From NCBI RefSeq assembly GCF_003012815.1, contig NZ_PXYJ01000001.1:62001-126000 (forward strand): a DNA stretch of 64,000 nucleotides. The letters run 5' to 3'. The translations under genes and the position numbers were made by a program. Source of the stretch: Allosphingosinicella vermicomposti. Lineage in GTDB: Bacteria; Pseudomonadota; Alphaproteobacteria; Sphingomonadales; Sphingomonadaceae. Shown piece by piece: positions 18,632 to 26,428 of the stretch (position 1 is the stretch's first letter; every line of letters begins with the position of its first letter). The notes below the pieces were generated by a model. The model worked only from the letters and a program-made list of their open reading frames with translations, searched no databases and was not told where the DNA came from.

Positions 18632-19165
18632 ATGCGTGTACTCGCTTTGATGCCGTTGCTTGTTCTGGCCGCCTGCACGGACAGTGCGGAGGCCGACCAG
18701 AAGGCCGCTGAAGCCGCTAAGGACAATCTGAAGCTGGAAGCGGGGCAGTGGGTGTTCGCCACCGAATTGACCGGCATCGACGCACTTGATGATGCTCCCA
18801 AGCCTGCGCTCAAGGGCGCGGTCGGCGACAAATCGGAAGCCGGCGCCTGCATCGCGGCTAACGAGGTTGCCCAGCCCCAGCCCGCCATCTTCGCGGGTGC
18901 CGACCTTGGCGAATGCGTGTATGAGAATCTGTACATGAAGCGCGGGCGCCTTAGCGGCACCTTGGGCTGCAAGATCGACGGGCTCGCAGGCAATATTCAG
19001 GTCAGCCTCGACGGCACCTACACCGCCACCACTTTGGACGTGTCGGCGCGCACCCAGACCTATTTGTCGGGCGATGGCGATGTCGCGATGACCCGCAAGA
19101 TCGTGGGCAAGAAGGTTGCCGGCACTTGTACGCCCGAGAAGTCGGAAGAAACGCCGAAGGCCTGA
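18632..19165 (+). CDS. DUF3617-type lipoprotein
   Basis: A 177-residue lipoprotein ([15 protein letters not shown]; lipobox LAAC). The mature part has [16 protein letters not shown], then repeated cysteines (GACIA, GECVY, LGCKID, AGTC), typical of DUF3617 proteins in Proteobacteria, whose role is unknown. GGGGGAGG at 18618-18625 supports ATG 18632 over 18626. Divergent from uvrB. Confidence 0.78.
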   Translation: MRVLALMPLLVLAACTDSAEADQKAAEAAKDNLKLEAGQWVFATELTGIDALDDAPKPALKGAVGDKSEAGACIAANEVAQPQPAIFAGADLGECVYENLYMKRGRLSGTLGCKIDGLAGNIQVSLDGTYTATTLDVSARTQTYLSGDGDVAMTRKIVGKKVAGTCTPEKSEETPKA

Positions 19166-19198
19166 TCCACAAAAGCCCTCCCTCATCGCGGGGGGGGC

Positions 19199-20304
19199 TT
19201 ATAGCGCCGTCACGTCCCAGGTCCGGCCGACCTCGGTCGTGACGAAGCCCTGCTCCGCCGCCCGGCCCTTCGTCCGCAGCGCGTTCAGCCGTTTTACCGG
19301 CTCATCGATTGGTTCGAACGTCAGCTGGAACGTGCCCCAATGTATGCCAAGGCCGCTCTTCGCGCCAAGTGTGCGATAGACGGCCATCGCTTCGTCCGGA
19401 TCGAGATGACTATTCTTCATCGCTGCCCGGGGCGCGTAAGCTCCGATCGGCAGGATGGCGAGGCGATAGGGGCCGTGACGCGCTGCCTCCTTGACCCAGC
19501 TGCCATCGCCATAGCCGGTATCTCCTGCGAAGAAGACGTTGCCGCCCGGCAGCTTCACGGTGAAGGCCGACCAGAGCGCGCGATTGCGATCCACGCCCAG
19601 CGTGAACTCCAATGATGGTTGGGCTGGACGGTTACATCGATTGCGGCGCGACACGGCGCGATCGATGGATCGCAGGCATCGTTGATCCAATAACCGCCCC
19701 GCCAATCCATAGGCAGAGAGGGAATACCCACCCTTTTCAAGATCGTATCGTTTCCGGGACTCACGACAATCTGTGGCTTGTCCCGCTCCCACAGCCGCCT
19801 CAGAGTGGGAAGGTCCATATGATCATAATGATTGTGGCTGATGAGGACGAGGTCGATCTTTGGGAGATCGTCGAACCGAACACCCGGCGCTCGAACACGT
19901 TTGGGACCGAGGAATGAAACCGGCGACGCGCGCTCCGACCAGATCGGATCGGTCAGGATATTGAGTCCACCCGTCTGAATCAGCACCGTGGCATGGCCGA
20001 TCCAGGTGACCTTCATCGCGTCCCCCTGAACACGGGCAGGCGGGATGGTCGGCGTCACTTGCACTTGTTCCGGCCAGGCGGCGCGGACCTCGCCGCCAAC
20101 GCGGCCAAGGAAGAAGCCTGCGCTGGGGCTTTGGGGGCCACGCGGCGTATAGGCATTGAAAAAGCGCTCTCCGTCGAAATGGTCGCTTATTGGCCCGCGA
20201 TAATAACGGAAATCGAGAAATGGCATCAAAAGCGTCGGCGCCCAGCAGAGCGCGATGATCGGAAACAGCAGGGCCGTGCCGAGCCCCTTCAGGATGCGGA
20301 TCAT
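19199..20304 (-). pseudogene. Metallo-beta-lactamase-fold hydrolase (NAPE-PLD-like), frameshifted
   Basis: Two overlapping frames together give one protein. The first (20304 down to about 19595) has an N-terminal membrane helix, VTWIGHATVLIQTGGLNILT and the zinc motif SHNHYDHMD. The second (about 19600 down to 19199) continues DRNRALWSAFTVKLPGGN, then FFAGDTGYGDG and LGIHWGTFQLTFEP. A one-base deletion near 19589-19600, in a GTGGATC context, would explain the break. The family includes N-acylphosphatidylethanolamine phospholipase D and UlaG-like lactonases. It may be a real pseudogene or a base-call error. Confidence 0.75.
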
Positions 20305-20313
20305 GGCGCGGCG

Positions 20314-20742
20314 TCAGGGGAGGAGTGTGAAGCCCGCCGGCGCAGCGGTTTCAACATGGCCGTCATGATACATGTCCATGACGAGATCCATCTTGCCGGG
20401 CGCGGCGGCCTTGCAGTCGAGCGGGTAGAGATCGACGATCGTGCCATAAGCGCCGATGCCGCCCGAGGCGCGCGGGCCGGTGACCGGTTCCGATCCATCG
20501 ACGCAGCGAAGCCGGGCAATATAGGCCCGTTCGCCTTCCGGACCGCCGACACGCACGGGATTGGAGAGGGTGCCAAGCGGATGAGAGGATGCTTCCGCAA
20601 CGGCGCGCGTCAGCTCTTCATCGGACACGCCCATGCCAAGTTCAGCCAACAGTTTCTCGGGCGAGGGAGTGCTTTCGCTTGATGGCTTCTGGGCGAGCGC
20701 CGGGGCGCTCGATAGAATGGCAGCAAGGATCAGTGCACGCAT
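20314..20742 (-). CDS. Secreted protein, function unknown
   Basis: A 142-residue protein with a cleavable signal (MRALILAAILSSAPALAQ). The mature part contains MGVSDEELTRAVAEASSHPL, ARLRCVDG and DLYPLDC, with two cysteines that could pair. GGGGGAG precedes ATG 20742. Its stop is 9 nt before the frameshifted hydrolase, so the two were one operon. No family recognised. Confidence 0.7.
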   Translation of the reverse strand: MRALILAAILSSAPALAQKPSSESTPSPEKLLAELGMGVSDEELTRAVAEASSHPLGTLSNPVRVGGPEGERAYIARLRCVDGSEPVTGPRASGGIGAYGTIVDLYPLDCKAAAPGKMDLVMDMYHDGHVETAAPAGFTLLP

Positions 20743-20766
20743 GATGGCTCCCCCCATTGGATGGAC

Positions 20767-20787
20767 TCACGCTCATGCTTAGCGTGA
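20767..20787. promoter_or_regulatory. Perfect 7-bp hairpin upstream of 20314-20742
   Basis: TCACGCT (20767-20773) and AGCGTGA (20781-20787) are exact inverted copies around a 7-nt loop, 24 nt before the start codon of the divergently read gene. It could be an operator or a leader hairpin. Confidence 0.35.
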
Positions 20788-20832
20788 TTTCGGGGGAGCG
20801 GGAACGGGGTCGCTAAACCTATTCAATCTAAA

Positions 20833-20936
20833 CGTCATCCCGGCGAAAGCCGGGATCTCCTGCAGGATAAAGCCGGGATTTCCTGCAGAATAAGGCGCCT
20901 TATTGTCCTGAGATCCCGGCTTTCGCCGGGATGACG
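20833..20936. repeat. Dispersed inverted repeat, family 3 (CGTCATCCCGGCGAAAGCCG)
   Basis: The left arm CGTCATCCCGGCGAAAGCCG is matched by the right arm CGGCTTTCGCCGGGATGACG. Between them are two partial direct copies of GATCTCCTGCAG/GATTTCCTGCAG. A second copy lies at 45209-45289. It fills the 223-bp gap between genes at 20742 and 20966. Confidence 0.85.
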
Positions 20937-20965
20937 GTAAGGGTCGGGCTAGCAGAAGAGGACGC

Positions 20966-21148
20966 TCAAACGTCCGGATCGGCCTCGTAAGGCCGACCCG
21001 AAGGCTCCACGCCCTGCGGATGCGGAGCCGCCTGTTCGGCTGCGTCTTCGCCTTTACCCTTTTTCTCCTCGAGATGTTCGGGCACCTCGCCGTGGCGGGC
21101 CTCTTTGCTGGCAGGCAAGGGGTGCCCGCTTTTTGTGTCTCCGCTCAT
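20966..21148 (-). CDS. Short hydrophilic protein, function unknown
   Basis: A 60-residue, highly charged protein (HLEEKKGKGEDAAEQAAPHP) with no hydrophobic segment, probably disordered. Its ATG overlaps the stop of the gene at 21145-21429 (ATGA), which supports a real co-translated gene. It is third in an operon driven from the EcfG-type promoter at 21649-21673. Confidence 0.55.
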   Translation of the reverse strand: MSGDTKSGHPLPASKEARHGEVPEHLEEKKGKGEDAAEQAAPHPQGVEPSGRPYEADPDV

Positions 21149-21429
21149 CGCCGGTCGTTCTGGTCTTCGTCCTGCGGGCGCTGCGCGGCCTCATCCTTGG
21201 GCACCGGGCCGCCAGCAGCCGATCCGCCACCGGCCATGGGATCGTCGTCATAATCCTCGCCGGGATTGTTGCCGCCAGCACCGGCGCCGGAGCCTGCAAC
21301 CTTGCCGGTCTTGGGATCGAAAGAGGCGCGATGGCCGCGATCGTCCTCCCGATCCAGTGTATCCTGCGGACGTGCGGCATCGCCGGGTCGCTGATAGTCG
21401 GTCGATAGATTGCCATCGGGGCGGTTCAT
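21145..21429 (-). CDS. Low-complexity hydrophilic protein, function unknown
   Basis: A 94-residue, Gly/Asp/Pro-rich protein (NRPDGNLSTDYQRPGDAARP; GSGAGAGGNNPGEDYDDDP) without cysteine or membrane segments, likely disordered. GAGGAG lies 6 nt before ATG 21429. It is the middle gene of a three-gene operon and overlaps the next start by 4 nt. The composition suits a stress-protective hydrophilin, but that is inference. Confidence 0.6.
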   Translation of the reverse strand: MNRPDGNLSTDYQRPGDAARPQDTLDREDDRGHRASFDPKTGKVAGSGAGAGGNNPGEDYDDDPMAGGGSAAGGPVPKDEAAQRPQDEDQNDRR

Positions 21430-21439
21430 CATCGTCTCC

Positions 21440-21640
21440 TCAAATATGCAGCACGCGGCGAAGGCGCGCGACGACCGTATCGGGCGCGGGCAACACATGA
21501 ATTTCCTCGACGCGCGTTTCGAACACGGTCTGGAACAACATCTTTTCCTGCTGCTGACGCTGCAGTTGCTCATCATAGAGGCCAGGGGCACGGCCCTGAT
21601 GCTCGGATGGGGCGCCGGCCACAATGTCGTTGATCGTCAT
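21440..21640 (-). CDS. Short protein, first gene of stress-type operon
   Basis: 66 residues beginning MTINDIVAGAPSEHQGRAPG, with a Gln-rich stretch (QLQRQQQEKM) and a C-terminal part (VFETRVEEIHVLPAPD, ARLRRVL). ATG 21640 is preceded by TAAGG; the longer frame to 21913 is antisense to another gene. It is the first gene after a perfect GGAAC-N16-CGTT promoter. Function unknown. Confidence 0.6.
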   Translation of the reverse strand: MTINDIVAGAPSEHQGRAPGLYDEQLQRQQQEKMLFQTVFETRVEEIHVLPAPDTVVARLRRVLHI

Positions 21641-21648
21641 GGCCTTAA

Positions 21649-21673
21649 AACGCGGGCAGGCAATGGCCGTTCC
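21649..21673 (-). promoter_or_regulatory. EcfG-type general stress promoter (leftward)
   Basis: On the minus strand GGAAC (21669-21673), 16 nt, CGTT (21649-21652), ending 8 nt before the ATG at 21640. Such a short leader implies a near-leaderless mRNA or a slightly downstream start. Confidence 0.7.
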
Positions 21674-21711
21674 GCACTTCGGTGAACGGTTGGCCCGACG
21701 GGACGAAAGCA

Positions 21712-21737
21712 GGAACGTCACGCGACGGCGGCACGTT
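21712..21737 (+). promoter_or_regulatory. EcfG-type general stress promoter (rightward)
   Basis: GGAAC (21712-21716), 17 nt, CGTT (21734-21737), an exact match to the consensus, about 53 nt upstream of the Gln-rich peptide start at 21791. It is divergent from the promoter at 21649-21673. Confidence 0.75.
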
Positions 21738-21790
21738 CTTCGCGTTGTTACCCGGCAAACGGGGACGAGCCAATTGAAGGAGAAGAAGCC

Positions 21791-21916
21791 ATGGCCAACC
21801 AGAACAAGTCTGGACGCCAGCAATCGCAAAAGCAGCAGGAGCAGCAGCAAAGCGGCCAATCCCGTCAGCAACAGGGCGAGAGCGGCAAGCAGCGGCAGGA
21901 CCGCCAGCAGCAATAA
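21791..21916 (+). CDS. 41-residue Gln-rich peptide, stress-promoter driven
   Basis: The frame from ATG 21791 to TAA 21916 encodes MANQNKSGRQQSQKQQEQQQ and continues in the same style; 18 of 41 residues are Gln, with Arg/Lys, Ser and Gly making up most of the rest. There are no hydrophobic residues beyond the start, so it should be disordered. Strong AAGGAG at 21778-21783, a consensus EcfG promoter upstream and a terminator 34 nt downstream make it a complete small transcription unit. Function unknown; it resembles Gln-rich hydrophilins only in composition. Confidence 0.75.
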   Translation: MANQNKSGRQQSQKQQEQQQSGQSRQQQGESGKQRQDRQQQ

Positions 21917-21949
21917 GCTGCCTTTGCTTCTAAGGGAGCTTTTCCCGGA

Positions 21950-21981
21950 GGCGGATCGTTCGAAAGGACGGTCCGCCTTTT
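21950..21981 (+). terminator. Rho-independent terminator after the Gln-rich peptide
   Basis: GGCGGATCG (21950-21958) pairs with CGGTCCGCC (21969-21977, one G-U) and a TTTTA run follows. Confidence 0.8.
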
Positions 21982-22041
21982 ATATTGGCAAACGGGCGAG
22001 CTGTATTATATCAGTAGATCAGTTCGAAGAGCGAGGACGAT

Positions 22042-22440
22042 ATGGCGAAATCCGGCACGAAAACGAAGGACGGCAAGAAAGCCAAGGCCAAGTTGAAGGT
22101 TCCAAAGACGATCGCGGGCGTCAAAGTGCCCAAGAAAGTGCGAACGGCTGCCGATCCCGTTCTCCGAGCCGTTGAAAATCCGATCGTTGCCGAAATCGCC
22201 GCAGCCGCGCTCGTGGCCGCTGCGGGCGCGCTGACCGCAAAGAAAGCGGCGTCTTCGCCTAAGGTACGAGCGACGAAGGACCGGATTTTCGAAGCCGGCG
22301 ATTCCCTTAAGGACGCACTGACGAACCTTGCCAATGACATGGCCGACCGTGCGATCACCGCGCTTGAGGGGATCGAAGAGCAAGTTAAGGCGCGCAAATC
22401 CGCGCCGCAGGGGGGAACCGACGCCAAAACGGACATCTGA
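22042..22440 (+). CDS. Lys/Ala-rich protein, function unknown
   Basis: A 132-residue basic protein. The N-terminus is Lys-rich (KSGTKTKDGKKAKAKLKVPK) followed by KTIAGVKVPKKVR, then an Ala-rich helix (AEIAAAALVAAAGALTAKKA) and an amphipathic C-terminal half. GAGGA precedes ATG 22042. The VPKTIAGVKVPK motif recurs in unnamed alphaproteobacterial proteins; the basic tail could bind nucleic acid or membranes. Lies beside the stress-promoter cluster, but I see no EcfG box of its own. Confidence 0.65.
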   Translation: MAKSGTKTKDGKKAKAKLKVPKTIAGVKVPKKVRTAADPVLRAVENPIVAEIAAAALVAAAGALTAKKAASSPKVRATKDRIFEAGDSLKDALTNLANDMADRAITALEGIEEQVKARKSAPQGGTDAKTDI

Positions 22441-22443
22441 GCA

Positions 22444-22788
22444 TTGGAAGAGGATATCGCCCGGGCCGAGCGGGTCTTGGAAGGATATACAGGTATCGAG
22501 CGGTAGACTTCCTATGGCACGCCTGCGCTGAAGTTGGCAGCAAGCTTATGATCCGGGTTCACTCGGCGGGTATCCTCGTCCTCATGTGCGAAATTCCAGT
22601 GAAGGAGCATCTTCTGGGGTGCGGCCCCGGATGCCTTCTTCGAAACCGATCATTATAAGGGCTGGCCGACTGTGCTCATCCGGCTGGATGCGGTCGATGA
22701 TGAGGCGCTACGCGCGCGGCTCCAGGCGGCCTGGCGGGAATGGGCACCGAAGAAAGTGGTGATGGCCCTCGATCAGGGCGACGGCTGA
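22444..22788 (+). pseudogene. Decayed MmcQ/YjbR family gene
   Basis: Three frames piece together one MmcQ/YjbR-like protein. From TTG 22444: EEDIARAERVLEGYTGIER, an in-frame TAG (22504-22506), then TSYGTPALKLAASL. A deletion near 22546-22548 shifts to MIRVHSAGILVLMCEIPVKE. An extra base near 22620 shifts back to APDAFFETDHYKGWPTVLIR, then LDAVDDEALRARLQAAWREW to the stop at 22788. The order and spacing match the intact family. One nonsense codon plus two indels make a sequencing error unlikely. Confidence 0.85.
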
Positions 22789-22879
22789 ATCACCGGTCTT
22801 CCTTTGTCGGGTCGATAAGTAAAAGACAGCCTTTCGACAGTCTTAGGGCCAACGGTAAACCGAGCCGATATTGCATTTC

Positions 22880-22961
22880 CCACCCCGCTAGCCCTGAGCC
22901 TGTGGAAGGGCGTGTGCAATGCGCAATTCACACGGGCTTCGACAAGCTCAGCCCTAGCGGA
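22880..22961. repeat. Dispersed inverted repeat, family 1
   Basis: The left arm CACCCCGCTAGCCCTGAGCC is mirrored by the right arm CTTCGACAAGCTCAGCCCTA then GCGG. Same design as 945-1046. It lies between the MmcQ pseudogene and the mnmA end; a diverged partial copy (TTTCGACAGTCTTAGGGCC) sits near 22833. Confidence 0.75.
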
Positions 22962-22997
22962 TGTAAGATAAAGAGGTGTTATGGAGGTAGGCTGAAG

Positions 22998-24104
22998 TCA
23001 GGCCGTTTCCATCTCAGCCGCGACCGTTTCTTCGATCCAGCCGCCACCCATGACCCGATCGCCATCATAAAGGACTGCCGCCTGCCCGGGCGCGACGCCA
23101 TATTCGGGGGCGTCGAAATGGATGCTCTCGCCATCGAAGCGAGCCGGCGTGGGGCGGGCCATGGACCGCACCTTGGCGCTGTAACGGCCTTGTCCCTCGC
23201 CGCCGAGCCAGTTGATCTCTCCCAATCGCGCGGCACGAACGGCAAGCGCGCTCTTGGGGCCGACGATCACGCGGCGGCTCTCCGGCTCCAGCTTTACGAC
23301 ATAAAGCGGTTCCGGCTGCCCGCCGATTTCGAGACCCCGGCGTTGGCCGACCGTATAATGGATGAGGCCCTTATGGCGTCCAAGCACATTGCCCGCGCGG
23401 TCGACGATCTCGCCATCATCCTCAGCTTCCGGGCGCACCTTCTTCACGACCGAAGCATAATCGCCATTGGGCACGAAGCAGATGTCCTGACTGTCGGGCT
23501 TGTCGGCAACCGCGAGGGCCAGCTCCTTGGCGATTTCGCGTACCGCGCTCTTCGGCATATCGCCCAATGGGAAGCGCAGGAAGTCGAGCTGTTCCTGCGT
23601 CGTCGCAAACAGGAAATAGCTTTGGTCGCGGGCGGGATCGGCGCCGCGATGCAGTTCCGTGCGCTTCGGTCCGACTACGCGACGGACATAATGACCGGTG
23701 GCAAGGCAATCGGCGCCGAGTTCCCTGGCAAGCGAAAGAAGGTCGGTAAATTTCACGCCCTGGTTGCAGCGCACGCAAGGAATGGGCGTGCGGCCCTTCA
23801 TATATTCGTCGGCGAAGCGGTCGATCACGCCCTCGCGGAAGCGGCTTTCATAATCGAACACATAATGGGCGATGCCAAGCCGGTCGCAGACCGTGCGGGC
23901 GTCGTAAATATCCTGGCCCGCGCAGCAGCTTCCCGGCTTCTGCACCGCCATGCCGTGATCGTAGAGCTGGAGCGTGACGCCGATCACCTCCGCCCCGGTG
24001 CGGGCGGCAAGCGCGGCCACGACAGACGAATCGACCCCGCCCGACATGGCGACGACGATCCGCGCCTCGTTGGCCGGACGGCTAAGCTGGAAATCCGCTG
24101 TCAT
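22998..24104 (-). CDS. mnmA: tRNA 2-thiouridylase MnmA
   Basis: A 368-residue enzyme that transfers sulfur to U34 of tRNA-Lys, -Glu and -Gln. PP-loop [16 protein letters not shown] near the N-terminus, catalytic Cys in [13 protein letters not shown] and the partner Cys in [11 protein letters not shown], plus [13 protein letters not shown] and the C-terminal beta-barrel ([18 protein letters not shown]). ATG 24104 gives the standard start; 12 more upstream codons are not conserved. Confidence 0.94.
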   Translation of the reverse strand: MTADFQLSRPANEARIVVAMSGGVDSSVVAALAARTGAEVIGVTLQLYDHGMAVQKPGSCCAGQDIYDARTVCDRLGIAHYVFDYESRFREGVIDRFADEYMKGRTPIPCVRCNQGVKFTDLLSLARELGADCLATGHYVRRVVGPKRTELHRGADPARDQSYFLFATTQEQLDFLRFPLGDMPKSAVREIAKELALAVADKPDSQDICFVPNGDYASVVKKVRPEAEDDGEIVDRAGNVLGRHKGLIHYTVGQRRGLEIGGQPEPLYVVKLEPESRRVIVGPKSALAVRAARLGEINWLGGEGQGRYSAKVRSMARPTPARFDGESIHFDAPEYGVAPGQAAVLYDGDRVMGGGWIEETVAAEMETA

Positions 24105-24223
24105 GACGGGCGCATATAGGACGATGAAGGCGCTTCGCACAGTCCCGCTTCGGGACGGACGGCTTAAAAGCTTTATGCGGCGTTTACCGAATCGTCATTC
24201 TCCCGAACCTAGCCTTCCGACTC

Positions 24224-24505
24224 ATGGACATGACACCCCACAGACGTCCGCGCCTCAAGGCGGCCGATCGGCAGAGCGCGCTCGACTATCCGATGCTCGT
24301 TGCCCTGCTCAACGCCGCGCAAGGAAGCGGGCCCGCCGCTTTCGCTCCGGTTATTGATGGCGGGGAACCGACACCTGCTGCGGCAGAGGATTGCTTTGTC
24401 GACCTGATCGAGGGCGGCCCGGCCTGGCGCCGCGCGATCCTAGGCCAAGGTGGCTCGTTCAACCGCGATGTTGCGGAACGGGAGATCGATCCCCCGCAGC
24501 CGTGA
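24224..24505 (+). CDS. Small hypothetical protein
   Basis: A 93-residue frame with plausible composition (ALDYPMLVALLNAAQGSG; EDCFVDLIEGGPAWRRAILG), no signal, no known motif. The start MDM has no obvious Shine-Dalgarno. It lies just upstream of sciP in the same direction. Moderately supported by codon use only. Confidence 0.45.
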   Translation: MDMTPHRRPRLKAADRQSALDYPMLVALLNAAQGSGPAAFAPVIDGGEPTPAAAEDCFVDLIEGGPAWRRAILGQGGSFNRDVAEREIDPPQP

Positions 24506-24608
24506 AGGGAATATTTACTTCCCGCAATTACGAGTTTCGTGCCGCTGCCCCACGGCGGTGCGTTCAAAAAGGGAGAAAGCCCGGTGTCGCGGGCTCATTG
24601 AGGCAGCA

Positions 24609-24908
24609 ATGATCGAGAACCAGAAAATCCGCCCCGCTCAGGTCATCGGGCCGCTCGGCGAGCCGCTGACCGTCGATACGCTGCCGCCGCGTTCCACCAC
24701 GCGCTGGGTGGTTCGCCGCAAGGCGGAAGTCGTTGCGGCGGTGAATGGCGGTCTCCTGTCCATCGACGAAGCATGCGAACGATACGGCCTGACATTGGAG
24801 GAATTCGCGACCTGGCAGCGCGCCGTCGATCGCGCGGGAATGGCAGGCCTTCGTGTCACCCGCATCCAGCATTACAAGTCGCTTTACGAGCGGCAGAGGC
24901 GCGCCTGA
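24609..24908 (+). CDS. sciP: SciP/DUF1153 family CtrA inhibitor
   Basis: A 99-residue DNA-binding protein of the DUF1153 family. Diagnostic motifs: VIGPLGEPLTVDTLPP, TRWVVRRKAEVVAAVNGGLL, SIDEACERYGLTLEEFATWQ and GLRVTRIQHY, which form a helix-turn-helix. In Caulobacter SciP represses CtrA-activated promoters after cell division; the same role is inferred here. ATG 24609 has GAGG upstream. Confidence 0.9.
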   Translation: MIENQKIRPAQVIGPLGEPLTVDTLPPRSTTRWVVRRKAEVVAAVNGGLLSIDEACERYGLTLEEFATWQRAVDRAGMAGLRVTRIQHYKSLYERQRRA

Positions 24909-25010
24909 CAGGACGCGCCGCCGCGCCTTTCGCTCCTTTCCCGAAACAATCCGCGATTTGAGTCGTTTCCCGATCGCTCCGCCGCCTCAAGAAACAGCGG
25001 CGGGCGGGGA

Positions 25011-25036
25011 GGAACAAGCGCGGCACTGGCGCGTCT
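25011..25036 (+). promoter_or_regulatory. Near-consensus EcfG promoter for the GlsB-type gene
   Basis: GGAAC (25011-25015), 16 nt, CGTC (25032-25035). The -10 element differs from CGTT at one base. It lies about 65 nt upstream of a stress-type membrane protein, which makes it plausible. Confidence 0.45.
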
Positions 25037-25101
25037 TGCCCTTCACATCGCCGACAGAATCACCCGGTTCACCGGCGCAAAAAAGGGAAAGGAGACCATC
25101 A

Positions 25102-25359
25102 ATGGGTATCATTCTTTGGCTCATCATCGGCGGCATTATCGGCTGGTTGGCCAGCATCATCATGCGTACGGACGCACAGCAGGGCATCCTGTTGAACATC
25201 GTCGTCGGCATCGTCGGCGCATTTATCGGCGGCCTTATTATCTCCGGCGGCTCGATCAACAATGCGCCGCTGAAGCTCACCTCGTTCCTGGTGTCGTTGC
25301 TCGGCGCGGTTATCCTGCTCGCAATCGTCAACCTTTTCCGTCGCGGCCGCGTGCGCTAA
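25102..25359 (+). CDS. GlsB/YeaQ/YmgE-type stress membrane protein
   Basis: An 85-residue inner-membrane protein with three hydrophobic helices (IILWLIIGGIIGWLASIIM; LLNIVVGIVGAFIGGLII; LVSLLGAVILLAIVNLF) and a basic end, matching the transglycosylase-associated/GlsB family induced by general stress. AAAGGAGA precedes the ATG and a strong terminator follows. Confidence 0.88.
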   Translation: MGIILWLIIGGIIGWLASIIMRTDAQQGILLNIVVGIVGAFIGGLIISGGSINNAPLKLTSFLVSLLGAVILLAIVNLFRRGRVR

Positions 25360-25380
25360 TCGCCGCAGCTTGATGGCTTG

Positions 25381-25417
25381 AAAAGGGCCGCTCCGGATCG
25401 TCCGGAGCGGCCCTTTT
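25381..25417. terminator. Strong hairpin terminator, bidirectional
   Basis: AAAAGGGCCGCTCCGGA (25381-25397) and its exact reverse complement (25401-25417) surround a TCG loop. With A and T tracts on both sides it can end the GlsB-type gene and the convergent SIMPL gene. Confidence 0.9.
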
Positions 25418-25447
25418 CGTTGTGCGGCTAAGGACAGCCGACTTCAC

Positions 25448-26164
25448 TTACTGCAGTTCGAAACTGACTGAGAGCGTGACGTTCACCGCCTGCTCGCCCG
25501 GATCGATCTTGGCGGCACTTCCCGCGTCGCGGGCTTCGGCTACGGCGTAAGGCATCGGTGCCGGGCGCGCCGCGCCCATTTCGCTCACCGACAGGATCCG
25601 CCCGACACGCTTGCCCATGGCGCGAGCATAGAGATCGGCGCGGGCGCGGGCTTTGGCGAGAGCGTCGGTGCGCGCTTCGTCCATTGCTTCATCTTCCTTG
25701 TCGATCATCAGCGTCGGACCGTTGATCTGGTTCGCCCCTTGAGCGACCAGGGCGTCGAGAATCTGGCCGGTCTTGGCAATATCGCGGAACCGGACGCTCA
25801 CATCCGTGCTGGCACGATAGCCGGTGAGTTGCGGCGGCTGATTGTCCTGATAGCGATAATCGGGATTGAGGTTGAGGCTGCTCGTCTGGATGTCCCGATC
25901 GGCGATGCCCGCTCGTTTCAGGGCAGCACGCACCTTGTTCATTGCGGCCGCATTCTGGCGAATGGCGTCGCTGGCGGTCGGCGCTTGGGTCACCACACCG
26001 GTGCTGATCCGGGCGATGTCTGGCACCCGGGTGACTTCCCCGGTCGCCACCACGTCCAGCCGGGTGCCGTCGATTGGACGGATAGCAGCCGCGTCCTGCG
26101 CGGCCACCGGGGCTGCGGCGGGGATCAGCGCAATGGCGGAAGCAAGGGTGAGCAGTCGAATCAT
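25448..26164 (-). CDS. SIMPL (DUF541) domain protein, periplasmic
   Basis: A 238-residue exported protein with signal MIRLLTLASAIALIPAAAPV. The SIMPL/DUF541 domain shows LDVVATGEVTRVPDIARIST, MNKVRAALKRAGIADRDIQT, TGYRASTDVSVRFRD and a C-terminal VNVTLSVSFEL. Members have poorly defined envelope roles. GGAG sets the start at 26164. The 264 bp between it and the divergent efflux operon show no gene. Confidence 0.85.
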   Translation of the reverse strand: MIRLLTLASAIALIPAAAPVAAQDAAAIRPIDGTRLDVVATGEVTRVPDIARISTGVVTQAPTASDAIRQNAAAMNKVRAALKRAGIADRDIQTSSLNLNPDYRYQDNQPPQLTGYRASTDVSVRFRDIAKTGQILDALVAQGANQINGPTLMIDKEDEAMDEARTDALAKARARADLYARAMGKRVGRILSVSEMGAARPAPMPYAVAEARDAGSAAKIDPGEQAVNVTLSVSFELQ

Positions 26165-26428
26165 CTTGGTCTCCAAAACTGTTTCTTCACCGCAACGACG
26201 GCGGCTTCACCAACGCGTCTATCGGTGCATTGTTGCTGAATGGCAAAGACAGCTGAAGTTCATCTTCGAATAGCAAAGTCGATGGAAAATCGTGCCTTAT
26301 CGGTGTATGGCGCGCGTCCAGCATGGTCGGGTTCCCGCAAACATAATTCCGGCTTGAGGCTGGTGCCTTATTGAGATAATACAGCCAGACGCGGCAGCAG
26401 CCGTGCGACCTTTGGGAAAGACAAGAAG

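Noticed and set aside
18565-18993. 143-codon N-terminal extension of uvrB
   Set aside because: It overlaps the divergent DUF3617 lipoprotein and has no UvrB similarity; the normal UvrB start is at 18564.
20833-20936. Possible CRISPR-like repeats in the family 3 palindrome
   Set aside because: Only two arms and two partial direct copies occur, no regular spacers, no cas genes in the window.
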